Below are positions 1 to 8,319 of a stretch of DNA of 64,000 nucleotides, in pieces; position 1 is the first letter of the stretch, and every line of letters starts with the position of its first letter. The notes below the pieces were generated by a model. The model was not told the DNA's origin, did not search any database, and was given only the letters and a program-made list of their open reading frames with translations. The stretch comes from an uncultured Chitinophaga sp. (lineage in GTDB: Bacteria; Bacteroidota; Bacteroidia; Chitinophagales; Chitinophagaceae). Location: the NCBI RefSeq assembly GCF_946479755.1, contig NZ_CAMLHC010000003.1, positions 62,001-126,000 of the forward strand. The letters run 5' to 3'. Both the position numbers and the translations under genes were made by a program.

Positions 1-5
1 TAGCT

Positions 6-1340
6 ATGGAGATCAGACAATTTGAAGATAAGGGGCTGTCCCATTATTCCTATGCCGTGTACAGTGAACAGGCAAAAGCAGTGATACTGATAGACCCGGC
101 GAGGGACGTAACGCCTTATGTGGAGTTTGCAGCTGCGAGGAATGCAAAAATCACCGGTGTGATAGAAACACATCCGCATGCCGACTTTGTGAGCAGCCAC
201 CTGGAGCTACACCAGGCCACAGGGGCTACGATCTACTGTTCCGCGCTGGTAGGCGCCGCCTATCCGCATACTGCTTTCGATGAGGGAGATACGATACAAA
301 CAGGGGAGTTGACCTTCAAAGCCCTGAACACACCGGGCCATTCGCCGGACAGTATCAGCATTGTGCTGGAAACGGAAGGCACCGTGAAAGCGGTGTTCAC
401 CGGCGATACGCTGTTCATCGGCGACTGTGGCCGGCCGGACCTGCGGGAAAAAGCGGGCAACCTGACGGCTACCCGGGCAGACCTGGCGAAGCAGATGTAC
501 CATTCCCTGCGGGAGAAGCTGATGACGCTGCCGGACAGTACCCTGGTGTACCCTGCCCATGGCGCCGGTACGCTGTGCGGTAAATCGCTGAGTGAGGCCA
601 ATCACAGCACCATCGGCGCAGAGAAGTTGACCAACTGGAGTTTACAGGACTATACAGAAGACGCCTTTGTGGCGGAGCTGTTGTCCCAGCAGCCTTATAT
701 TCCCAAGTATTTCCCGTATGACGTGGACATCAACCGGAAAGGGGCGCCGGCTATGATGGCGTCGCTGGGACAGGTCCCGGTGATCACGCCGGGCGCGGCG
801 CTGAAAGGCGACGTGCTGCTGATAGACACCCGTCCGGCGGCAGCTTTTAAACAGAGCCATTTGCCGCATGCCATCAACCTGCAGCTGAAAGGCAAGTTTG
901 AAACTTGGCTGGGCAGCGTGGTAACGCCGGGCGAAGTGTTTTACCTGATAGCGGCCGATGTGATACAGTTAAAGGAAGCGCTGCGCAGGGCGGCCAGCAT
1001 CGGCTATGAAAGCATGATACGCGGCGGGACGGTATATTCCGGCGGATCCGAAAGTATGGACCCTGTGCCGCTGGAAGAGCTCCGCGCACACCCGGAAGCG
1101 TTTACCATTGTAGACGTGCGTATGGACAATGAAATAGAGGCGGGTGCTTTACTGCCCGGCTCCATCGCCATTCCGCTGGACCAGCTACGGGAACGGGTAC
1201 ACGAAATACCGGCAGGCAAACCGATCGTCGTGCATTGTGCAGGCGGTTACCGCAGCGCCGCAGGCAGCAGCATCGTAGCGGACGCGCTGAAAGAACAGGC
1301 GCCGGTATACGACCTTGGCGAAGACATCAAAACGTTTTAA
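6..1340 (+). CDS. MBL-fold hydrolase with two rhodanese domains (persulfide dioxygenase-like)
   Basis: The 444-residue protein joins an ETHE1/CstB-like metallo-beta-lactamase domain (about 1-240) to two rhodanese domains (about 250-350 and 360-444). Visible metal ligands are H56, H58 and D60 in THPHADF, H112 in TPGHS, D134 in FTGDT and H185 in YPAHG. The second rhodanese carries the active cysteine, C411, in HCAGGYRSA. The first has no cysteine in its loop and is probably structural. Family members oxidise glutathione persulfide or move sulfane sulfur in sulfide detoxification, in the cytosol. The substrate here is inferred. The gene is complete and followed by its own terminator; what lies upstream is outside the window. 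Confidence 0.9.
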   Translation: MEIRQFEDKGLSHYSYAVYSEQAKAVILIDPARDVTPYVEFAAARNAKITGVIETHPHADFVSSHLELHQATGATIYCSALVGAAYPHTAFDEGDTIQTGELTFKALNTPGHSPDSISIVLETEGTVKAVFTGDTLFIGDCGRPDLREKAGNLTATRADLAKQMYHSLREKLMTLPDSTLVYPAHGAGTLCGKSLSEANHSTIGAEKLTNWSLQDYTEDAFVAELLSQQPYIPKYFPYDVDINRKGAPAMMASLGQVPVITPGAALKGDVLLIDTRPAAAFKQSHLPHAINLQLKGKFETWLGSVVTPGEVFYLIAADVIQLKEALRRAASIGYESMIRGGTVYSGGSESMDPVPLEELRAHPEAFTIVDVRMDNEIEAGALLPGSIAIPLDQLRERVHEIPAGKPIVVHCAGGYRSAAGSSIVADALKEQAPVYDLGEDIKTF

Positions 1341-1363
1341 CGTGAACGAATATACATCCGCAG

Positions 1364-1391
1364 GCGGCCTGGAAAACCAGGCCGCTTTTTT
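1364..1391 (+). terminator. Rho-independent terminator
   Basis: A perfect 9-bp stem GCGGCCTGG/CCAGGCCGC encloses an AAAA loop and is followed by six T residues. It lies 24 bases after the MBL-rhodanese stop codon. Confidence 0.93.
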
Positions 1392-1459
1392 ATGGGGGTA
1401 TCCGGGATTTTTACAGATTTATACCAGGATTGTACAGCAAAAAGAGGGGGCGGGTGACT

Positions 1460-1467
1460 TACATTTG
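1460..1467 (+). promoter_or_regulatory. Bacteroidota -7 promoter element
   Basis: TACATTTG matches the Bacteroidota TAnnTTTG consensus and sits about 23 bases before the ATG at 1490. No good -33 TTTG is seen at the usual spacing. The element argues against an upstream start at 1430, which would precede the promoter. Confidence 0.55.
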
Positions 1468-1489
1468 TAACAAAATAATTTCGACAGCC

Positions 1490-2422
1490 ATGAAAGCAAT
1501 TATATTAAAAGGCGCAGGAGACGTTGATCAGCTGGTACATACCACCATACCGGAGCCGGAGATCGCAACCGGTGAAGTGCTGGTACAGGTAAAAGCCATC
1601 AGCATAAATCCCGTAGATGTAAAGACCCGCAGCGGTAAAGGCATGTTTACCAAATTGGAGGCAGAAGTGCCACTGATCCTGGGATGGGATATCTCCGGCA
1701 TCGTCACCGCTTCTCATTCACCGCTATTCAAAGAAGGAGACGAAGTGTTTGGCATGGTTAATTTCCCCGGTCATGGTAAAGCATACGCGGAATATGTAGC
1801 GGCGCCGGCGGAGCAGCTGGCGCATAAACCGGCGGGCATTTCCCACGAGGAAGCCGCGGCCACTACGCTGGCGGCATTAACAGCGCTGCAGGCCCTTGCG
1901 AGCACCACCATTCGCCCCGGAGATAAAGTCCTGATACATGCTGCTGCGGGTGGCGTAGGGCATTATGCGGTACAGCTGGCCAAAGCAGCGGGCGCCTATG
2001 TCATCGGCACCGCTTCCGCGGCTAACCGTGATTTTGTACTGGGACTCGGCGCCGACGAACATTTTGATTATAAATCCGCCCCGTTTGAAGAACGGTATCA
2101 TGACCTGGACTTCGTGCTGGACACGATGGGTGGAGAATACATCGACCGTTCCCTGAAAACATTGCGGCCGCAGGGCACCATCATCAGCCTGCCCAGCGGG
2201 TTGCGCGAGGCTGTAGGAGAGAAGGCTGCCGCCCAGAATAAAAACGGCTATTTTATCATGGTGGCGTCCAGCGGAAAAGACATGCGGCAGCTGGCCGACC
2301 TGCTGGAGCGCGGAAGGCTTACCGCTCATGTGTCCGCCACATACCCGTTTGCCGATATGGCGAAAGCCCACCAGCAGATCGCCAGCGGCAGCACCCGCGG
2401 TAAAGTGGTCGTGATTCCGTAA
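1490..2422 (+). CDS. NADP-dependent zinc-free alcohol dehydrogenase/quinone oxidoreductase family protein
   Basis: A medium-chain dehydrogenase/reductase of 310 residues starting MKAIILKG. It has the GroES-like N-terminal half and a Rossmann half with the nucleotide-binding stretch HAAAGGVGHYAVQLAKAAG. No structural zinc cysteine cluster is seen, which fits the quinone-oxidoreductase/enoyl-reductase branch (zeta-crystallin-like). Members reduce quinones or activated enones with NADPH in the cytosol. The start at 1490 gives the family N-terminus and lies downstream of a -7 element; the longer in-frame start adds unconserved residues. It is monocistronic and convergent with the SDR gene, whose stop lies 9 bases away. 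The substrate cannot be told. Confidence 0.85.
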   Translation: MKAIILKGAGDVDQLVHTTIPEPEIATGEVLVQVKAISINPVDVKTRSGKGMFTKLEAEVPLILGWDISGIVTASHSPLFKEGDEVFGMVNFPGHGKAYAEYVAAPAEQLAHKPAGISHEEAAATTLAALTALQALASTTIRPGDKVLIHAAAGGVGHYAVQLAKAAGAYVIGTASAANRDFVLGLGADEHFDYKSAPFEERYHDLDFVLDTMGGEYIDRSLKTLRPQGTIISLPSGLREAVGEKAAAQNKNGYFIMVASSGKDMRQLADLLERGRLTAHVSATYPFADMAKAHQQIASGSTRGKVVVIP

Positions 2423-2431
2423 CCCCGTAAC

Positions 2432-3148
2432 TCATATCTGGTGATGGCCCGGCAGGACCATCAGCTTCGGGATACGTACATGCGCCGGCTGTTCTAAAAT
2501 GAACTTCACGGTACGGACAATATCCTCTACCGTGAGCGGATCATGGATGCCCATGCTTTCTTTGGGATGTACGGCCCAGTTCTTGTGCAGCTCCGTCATC
2601 ACCAGTCCGGGTTCTATACAGGAGATATTGATGGCCGTACCTGCCAGCTCCATCCGCAATGCTTCGGACAGTGCTTCCATGGCGAATTTGGTGGCGGCAT
2701 AAGCGCCGGCGGTGGGCCGTACTTTCGTTCCCATCACACTGGACAGGTTGATCACATGCCCGGAGCCCTGGGCCTTAAAACGTTTCAACACCAGGTACGT
2801 CAGCCTGAAAGTGGCTTCCACGTTCAGTCGCACCATGGCCGACATCTTATCGATATCGATACTTTCAATGGGGCCGACTTCTATGCTGCCGGCGCAGTTA
2901 AAGAGATAATCGCAGCGGCCGTACCTGTCAAAAACAGTATTGACCACCTGTTCCTGGAAGCCGGGATCGGTGAGATCGCCGGCCATCACCATCACGTTGG
3001 CGGCGTCCAGTTCCTGTAGCCGCTCCTGGCGGCGGGCGGTGATCACCACGGTATGGCCCTCTGCCGCCAGGGCGCGCGCGATCGCATGACCGATACCGCT
3101 GCTGGCGCCGGTGATAAGGCTGATCTTAGGTTGTTGGCTGTTTGTCAT
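2432..3148 (-). CDS. Short-chain dehydrogenase/reductase
   Basis: The product is a 238-residue classical SDR. The NAD(P) motif is GASSGIG (residues 14-20), followed by the NCAG motif near 84-87, the catalytic serine pair in NLSS (133-136) and the active YAATK with Y149 and K153. The TARRQ after the second strand suggests NADP(H) preference. The start MTNSQQ at 3148 was chosen because the open frame upstream to 3376 encodes no family sequence and crosses the intergenic space before the divergent DUF1801 gene. Substrate unknown. Confidence 0.86.
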   Translation of the reverse strand: MTNSQQPKISLITGASSGIGHAIARALAAEGHTVVITARRQERLQELDAANVMVMAGDLTDPGFQEQVVNTVFDRYGRCDYLFNCAGSIEVGPIESIDIDKMSAMVRLNVEATFRLTYLVLKRFKAQGSGHVINLSSVMGTKVRPTAGAYAATKFAMEALSEALRMELAGTAINISCIEPGLVMTELHKNWAVHPKESMGIHDPLTVEDIVRTVKFILEQPAHVRIPKLMVLPGHHQI

Positions 3149-3243
3149 CTGTATCAAAATAGGTCTCCCAAAATAATCATTTATGGCGGCATATGTCCCT
3201 GTATTTGTCGTATTGACACCGCGCACAGCTGCGGCGGTATTTG

Positions 3244-3251
3244 TAAGTTTG
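3244..3251 (+). promoter_or_regulatory. Candidate -7 promoter element
   Basis: TAAGTTTG fits TAnnTTTG and lies 18 bases before the ATG at 3270. A clear -33 element at standard spacing is not visible. Confidence 0.4.
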
Positions 3252-3269
3252 TAGTACAACTGAACGACG

Positions 3270-3620
3270 ATGGGAACTAAATTCACTACTACCGACGAAT
3301 ACCTGGCCACGCTGCCGGAAACCAGCATTGCAAAGGCGCAGGAGATCCGGGAAATCATCCGCAAAGCAGCACCCAAAGCTACAGAAGTGATCAGTTATAA
3401 CATACCGGCGTTTAAACAGAATAAGGTGCTGGTATGGTTTGCCGGCTATAAAAGCCATATCGGCTTTTATCCCGGTGGCGCCGCTATCGATATCTTCCAG
3501 GACGATCTGACTGCTTACAAAACTTCGAAAGGCGCCATCCAGTTCCCGCTGGACAAGCCGCTGCCGAAAGCGCTGATCAATAAGATTGTAAAGTATAGGG
3601 TGAAAGAACTGGCGGAATAG
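3270..3620 (+). CDS. DUF1801 family protein
   Basis: A small cytosolic protein of 116 residues, full length for the DUF1801 (YdhG-like) family. The family features seen are the N-terminal YLATLPE helix, the central ATEVISYNIPAF segment, the strand VLVWFAGYKSHIGFYP and the C-terminal basic helix LINKIVKYRVKEL. Related Bacillus proteins have been proposed to be frataxin-like iron chaperones, but most members are uncharacterised. It is divergent from the SDR gene and its stop abuts the stop of the convergent lipoprotein gene. Confidence 0.8.
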   Translation: MGTKFTTTDEYLATLPETSIAKAQEIREIIRKAAPKATEVISYNIPAFKQNKVLVWFAGYKSHIGFYPGGAAIDIFQDDLTAYKTSKGAIQFPLDKPLPKALINKIVKYRVKELAE

Positions 3621-4028
3621 CTAATGATGCCGGACTTGTATGCTAATTCCCCTGATCATGGTGTCACGGGAAGGTGGCTGCCCCTTGTGAACAGATGCGG
3701 TATACTTTTCCAGTATCACTGCGGAGTCGTTTCCTTGCCAATAAACACTGTCTAAATAATAAACCGCCACAGATGGTGGTTTTTCGGTAGCTGTTAAAGT
3801 ATCAGTGGCTGTCATGGCGGTAACCAGGCAGGCATGGTCACCATCCCAGGCGCCTTGCTGACGCTGATAGAACAACAGATATTTGCTGCTGTCGGGACAA
3901 TAGCTCCTCGATAGTTCCTCCACAGGTCCGACAGGCGTAATATTACAAGCTGCCAGGAAGACAAAACAAAGAGACAGCGGAAACAATCGCTTTATTTGCG
4001 TGGAGGTATTTTGCCCGGATGTACTCAT
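3621..4028 (-). CDS. Small hypothetical lipoprotein
   Basis: A 135-residue protein with a basic N-terminus, a hydrophobic stretch and the lipobox LAAC (C28), so it should be lipidated after signal peptidase II cleavage. The rest has no family I recognise. Its start lies 13 bases after the stop of the LacI-type regulator on the same strand, so the two are probably cotranscribed. Nothing links its function to the glycan locus beyond that position. Confidence 0.6.
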   Translation of the reverse strand: MSTSGQNTSTQIKRLFPLSLCFVFLAACNITPVGPVEELSRSYCPDSSKYLLFYQRQQGAWDGDHACLVTAMTATDTLTATEKPPSVAVYYLDSVYWQGNDSAVILEKYTASVHKGQPPSRDTMIRGISIQVRHH

Positions 4029-4041
4029 GATATTAAATTAA

Positions 4042-5058
4042 TTATCCCCGCTGTGTTGACTCTCTTTCTATCAACTTCCCCGGCAGCACTACCTCCTCTG
4101 CTACAAAATTCTTTTTCCGGATATGATTCAGCAGCAGCTGGCAACTTACCTTGCCTATCTCGTAGGCCGGTTCTGCAATGGTGCTGAGAGAGGGGGAGAT
4201 GATCGCTGATACCGGGTCGTTGGTAAAGCCGATCACGCCTACCTCTTTGCCCGGAATGATTTTCTTTTCTTTCATGGCTAACATGGCGCCAACGGCCTTG
4301 CGGTCGTTGACCGCAAAAATGGCGTCCGGTTTAGACCGCAGTTGCCATAGCTGCTGAAAATCCTGGTAGCCGCTATCCTGTGCAAAGCCGGAATGGATGA
4401 TCCACGATTCCTGCACCGGCAGTTTATGCTTGCGCAATGCGTCCAGGTAGCCCTGTAACCGGTTGGCCGTGAAGGTCAGTCCCTGTGGCCCTGCCAGGTG
4501 CGCAATGCGGCGGTACCCTTTGGCGATCAGGTGTTCGGTAGCTTCAAAAGCGCCGTTGTAATCGTCCTGCATTACTTTGCTGGTACTAACATGTTCGGCT
4601 ACACGATCAAAAAACACCACCGGCACCCCATCGTCGATAATCTCCTGGAAATGGTCACAGGCGTCTGCCTGCGAGGATACAGATACCAGCATACCATCGA
4701 GGCTGCTGAAAGAGAGGCTGCGGATGATATTCAGCTCCCGTTCCGCGTCGTCGTTGGTCACGTGGAGAATGAGGTTATAGCCATGCCGGTAGGCTACTTC
4801 CTGTATACCGGTAAATACCGTGGAGAAATAGTAATTGGTGATGGCCGGCAATAACACGGCCACGTTATGGGAACTGTTTTTTACCAGGCCGGTGGCATTG
4901 AAATTGGGCCGGTAATTCAGTTCTGCCGCCTTGTCCAGTACCATCTGCCGGGTTTCGGCATTCACATCATAAGTGTCCCGCAGCGCCCGTGAAACCGTTG
5001 ATACAGATATATTCAACGCCCGGGCGATATCTTTTATCGTAGCATAGTGTCGGCGCAT
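4042..5058 (-). CDS. LacI-family transcriptional regulator
   Basis: 338 residues in the standard LacI layout. An N-terminal helix-turn-helix contains TIKDIARALNISVSTVSRAL, a hinge helix region follows near residues 50-60, and then a periplasmic-binding-protein-like effector domain with the usual DAIFAVND and GVIGFTNDP segments. It is divergent from the SusC/SusD operon across 138 bases that contain a perfect LacI-type palindrome, so it most likely controls that operon in response to a sugar or sugar phosphate. The effector is not visible; the target genes suggest an amino sugar. The family normally represses, but some members activate. Confidence 0.93.
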   Translation of the reverse strand: MRRHYATIKDIARALNISVSTVSRALRDTYDVNAETRQMVLDKAAELNYRPNFNATGLVKNSSHNVAVLLPAITNYYFSTVFTGIQEVAYRHGYNLILHVTNDDAERELNIIRSLSFSSLDGMLVSVSSQADACDHFQEIIDDGVPVVFFDRVAEHVSTSKVMQDDYNGAFEATEHLIAKGYRRIAHLAGPQGLTFTANRLQGYLDALRKHKLPVQESWIIHSGFAQDSGYQDFQQLWQLRSKPDAIFAVNDRKAVGAMLAMKEKKIIPGKEVGVIGFTNDPVSAIISPSLSTIAEPAYEIGKVSCQLLLNHIRKKNFVAEEVVLPGKLIERESTQRG

Positions 5059-5089
5059 ATGCCCGAATATAAGAAATCACGGACGTTTT

Positions 5090-5103
5090 CGGTAACGTTA
5101 CCG
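5090..5103. promoter_or_regulatory. LacI-type operator palindrome
   Basis: CGGTAACGTTACCG is a perfect 14-bp palindrome with the central CG typical of LacI-family operators, 31 bases from the regulator start and 93 bases before the SusC start. A second shorter palindrome, AAACGTTT, lies at 5118-5125. Both sit in the divergent promoter region, so the regulator probably controls the locus and itself. Confidence 0.75.
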
Positions 5104-5196
5104 GTGAAATTCCGGCAAAACGTTTCGAGGCTACGTATTTTGGGGGTACGTTTTAGCAACGAGCCAACCAAGAATCACTCATTAAAATTCGAGCGT

Positions 5197-8100
5197 ATGA
5201 AGAACTGTAATTGCCGCGATTTATTCCCCTACCTGCTACTATGCTTGCTAATGGCGCTGTCCGGCCAACTGGCGGCGCAAAATTCGCCTGTTAAAGGCAC
5301 TGTCAGAGACGCTGTTTCCAAAGCGCCGCTCCCCGGCGTTACCATCACCGTAAAAGGTACCACGCAGGGCGTTACCAGCAGCGCCGACGGTACTTATTCG
5401 CTTTCCGTGCCAGCCAACGCCACCCTCGTATTTTCTTTTGTGGGATACACGCGCCAGGAAATACCGGCAGGCGGTAAAACCACTATTGATGTAACGCTCA
5501 GCGAAAGCTCTTCCAGCCTCAGCGAAGTAGTCGTTACCGCGCTGGGTATCGAACGGAAGACCCGCTCCCTGGGATACGCCACCCAGCAGCTGGGCACCGA
5601 AAGTATCAACGCCGTGAAAGATCCCGGGGCCAATATCATGAATACGCTCAACGGTAAAGTGGCCGGCGCGGTGGTGACACCAGCCGCCTCCGGTCCGGGC
5701 GGTGCTGTAAGGGTGGTGCTCCGTGGCAACCGCTCCATCAGCGGCAACAACAACGCCCTGATCGTCGTGGACGGGGTACCGATCGATAATACCATGAGCA
5801 CGGAGACCGCCGGCGGCGGTTCCGCCAATACGGTGGCCACACAGCCGAAAGGCACGTCCAGCGGTTATTCCGGCAGCGACGGCGCGGCCAGCATCAACCC
5901 GCAGGACGTAGAGTCCATCAACGTGCTGAAAGGTCCTGCCGCGGCAGCGCTCTACGGCAGCCGTGCCGCCAACGGCGCGCTGATCATCACCACCAAAAGC
6001 GGGAAAAGCGGTAAGCTGGCCATGCACTACAACGGTGGCGTGTCCATCGATCAGCCCAACCTGCTCATGAAATTCCAGAACAGCTACGGCCGGGGCAACG
6101 GCGGCCAGTACGGCGCCCGTGCGGGCAACAGCTGGGGCGCGCCGGCACAGACCTACGCCGGCAACGTAAAAGGCTTCTTCAACACCGGTACGGCCGTGAA
6201 CAACGCAGTAGACGTGTCCGGCGGCACTGATAAACTGAAGGGATACGCTTCCTACGCGAATAATTCCGTTACCGGCATCTATCCCAAAAACAGCCTGCAG
6301 CGCAATACGCTCAACCTGCGCGTGAACGCGGAAGTACTGCCCCGCCTCACCACCGACGTGAAACTGACCTATGTGAGCCAGGATATCAAAAATAAACCCC
6401 GCGTGGGCGACCAGGGCGTAGCCAACGAAGCCTATATCATGCCCCGGGACCTCAGCCCCGATTCGCTGAGGCACTTCGAAGGAAGAGATGCCACCGGGAA
6501 ACCATACCCCATTTACTGGACCAACTCTTCCACCTTCCAGAACCCCTACTGGGACGTATACCGCAACAGCGTCAACGAATCCCGCAACCGCATCATGCTC
6601 ATGGGATCCGCTAAATACCAGTTGCGCGACTGGCTCAGCGTGCAGGGAAGATATAGCCTTGACCGTTACGATGATAAAATCACCGCTTCCTACTACGATG
6701 GTACTGTGGCCTTTCCCGTACAACCGGGGGGGCGCTACCTCGAAGCATATGTGAACCACTGGGAGCGTAACATGGACCTGCTGCTGTCCGGTAACAACAC
6801 GCTTTCCAACAGTTTCCATATCAGCTACAACGTAGGCGGCAGCGTGCTTACCAGCAGGGGATACAACACCCAGTCCATCGCCAATGGCCTGAGCATCCCC
6901 AACCAGTTCAACCTGAACTTCGCCTCCGCACCGGCGTTCTCCAATACCACCGTCAAAAAAGAAATACAATCCGTGTATGGCAGCGCCCAGCTGGATTTTA
7001 AACAATACCTCTACCTGGATGTCAGCGCACGCAATGACTGGTCCTCCACACTGCCCAGCCCCTACAGCTACTTTTACCCGTCTGTAGGCCTCTCCGCTGT
7101 TTTGTCCGATATGATCAAAATGCCTTCCTGGGTTTCTTTCGGAAAAGTGCGCGCCTCGTACACACAGGTGGGTAACGACGCAGACCCTTATCTGCTGCTG
7201 CAGACCTATGATTACAGCGTAGGCGCCGGCAACGGCTTTGTGTCCAGGAGCTTCACCAAAGCCATCAGAAACCTGAAACCGGAACAGACCAAGTCCTATG
7301 AAGCAGGACTGGAAGCACGCTTCCTCGATGGCCGCCTCGGTGTGGACGCTACCATCTATAAAAACAATACCATCAACCAGTTGATCTATATCGGCCTGCC
7401 CCAGGCCAGTGGTTTCGATAACCAGTACATCAACGCAGGTAACATCGAAAACAGGGGAGTGGAAGTGATGGTAACAGCGACGCCTGTACGTAATGATCAT
7501 TTCAGCTGGAATACCACGCTGAATTATGCCACCAATAAAAATAAAGTACTGTCACTGGCGCCGGGAGTGGACCAGGCCGACCTGTCGCCGTCCGATAATT
7601 TCGGTAGCCTGCTGATCAAGCCGGGCGGCTCTTATGGGGATATCTATGGTTACACCTGGAGCCGCGATGAGAAAACCGGTCAGCGCATGGTGAACGCCAA
7701 CGGCCTGCCGGTGGTGACGGCCAACCAGAAACTGGGCAATTTCAACCCTGACTTCACCCTGGGCTGGGGCAACCAGCTGAAGTATAAAGACCTGTCCCTG
7801 TCTTTCCTGGTAGACGGCAGGGTAGGCGGTATACTGGTATCCGGTACCGACGCAATCCTCGCCGCTTATGGCGTCGCGGACTACACCACCCGTTTCCGCG
7901 ATGGTGGCCTGGTACTGCCTGGCGTACTGCCGGACGGCTCTCAGAACAATGTGGCCATTAAAGCGGAAGACCTGTGGACGACCGTGTCACAGGGCGGTCG
8001 CAATGCCTACGGTGAGTTTTTTACCTATAGTGCCACTAATTTCCGCCTGCGGGAACTGTCTGTCGCCTACGATTTCAAGTTGAATAACAAAGTGCTGAAG

Positions 8101-8301
8101 TCTGCCAGGGTAGCGCTCACCGGGAGAAACCTCTTCTTCCTGTACAGGGGCAAGTCCCTGCTGGACATCCCGGGCATAGGCAAACGTACCCTCCCGGTAG
8201 ACCCGGAAATGGCCATCGGCGCCAGCAACTACCAGGGCATAGAAGCCGGTCTGCTGCCTGCTGTGCGCAGCTTCGGTTTCAACGTGAACGTATCTTTTTA
8301 G
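5197..8301 (+). CDS. SusC/RagA-type TonB-linked outer membrane transporter
   Basis: 1034 residues. The signal peptide is followed by a carboxypeptidase-regulatory-like beta-sandwich (VKGTVRDAVSKAPLPGVTITV), a plug domain beginning at the LSEVVVTALGIERKTRSLGY region, and a large beta-barrel ending in an aromatic residue (NVNVSF). This is the standard SusC build: it imports oligosaccharides with the SusD lipoprotein as lid, powered by TonB. The start at 5197 places MKNCNCRDLF directly before a normal signal peptide; an upstream in-frame start at 5047 would run through the operator region. It is the first gene of the glycan operon, with SusD 18 bases downstream. Confidence 0.96.
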   Translation: MKNCNCRDLFPYLLLCLLMALSGQLAAQNSPVKGTVRDAVSKAPLPGVTITVKGTTQGVTSSADGTYSLSVPANATLVFSFVGYTRQEIPAGGKTTIDVTLSESSSSLSEVVVTALGIERKTRSLGYATQQLGTESINAVKDPGANIMNTLNGKVAGAVVTPAASGPGGAVRVVLRGNRSISGNNNALIVVDGVPIDNTMSTETAGGGSANTVATQPKGTSSGYSGSDGAASINPQDVESINVLKGPAAAALYGSRAANGALIITTKSGKSGKLAMHYNGGVSIDQPNLLMKFQNSYGRGNGGQYGARAGNSWGAPAQTYAGNVKGFFNTGTAVNNAVDVSGGTDKLKGYASYANNSVTGIYPKNSLQRNTLNLRVNAEVLPRLTTDVKLTYVSQDIKNKPRVGDQGVANEAYIMPRDLSPDSLRHFEGRDATGKPYPIYWTNSSTFQNPYWDVYRNSVNESRNRIMLMGSAKYQLRDWLSVQGRYSLDRYDDKITASYYDGTVAFPVQPGGRYLEAYVNHWERNMDLLLSGNNTLSNSFHISYNVGGSVLTSRGYNTQSIANGLSIPNQFNLNFASAPAFSNTTVKKEIQSVYGSAQLDFKQYLYLDVSARNDWSSTLPSPYSYFYPSVGLSAVLSDMIKMPSWVSFGKVRASYTQVGNDADPYLLLQTYDYSVGAGNGFVSRSFTKAIRNLKPEQTKSYEAGLEARFLDGRLGVDATIYKNNTINQLIYIGLPQASGFDNQYINAGNIENRGVEVMVTATPVRNDHFSWNTTLNYATNKNKVLSLAPGVDQADLSPSDNFGSLLIKPGGSYGDIYGYTWSRDEKTGQRMVNANGLPVVTANQKLGNFNPDFTLGWGNQLKYKDLSLSFLVDGRVGGILVSGTDAILAAYGVADYTTRFRDGGLVLPGVLPDGSQNNVAIKAEDLWTTVSQGGRNAYGEFFTYSATNFRLRELSVAYDFKLNNKVLKSARVALTGRNLFFLYRGKSLLDIPGIGKRTLPVDPEMAIGASNYQGIEAGLLPAVRSFGFNVNVSF

Positions 8302-8319
8302 CCGCTAAAATCAACTGCC

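Noticed and set aside
5248..7500. 750-codon open frame antisense to SusC
   Set aside because: Valine/glycine-rich low-complexity translation without domains. It mirrors codon bias of the real SusC gene on the other strand.
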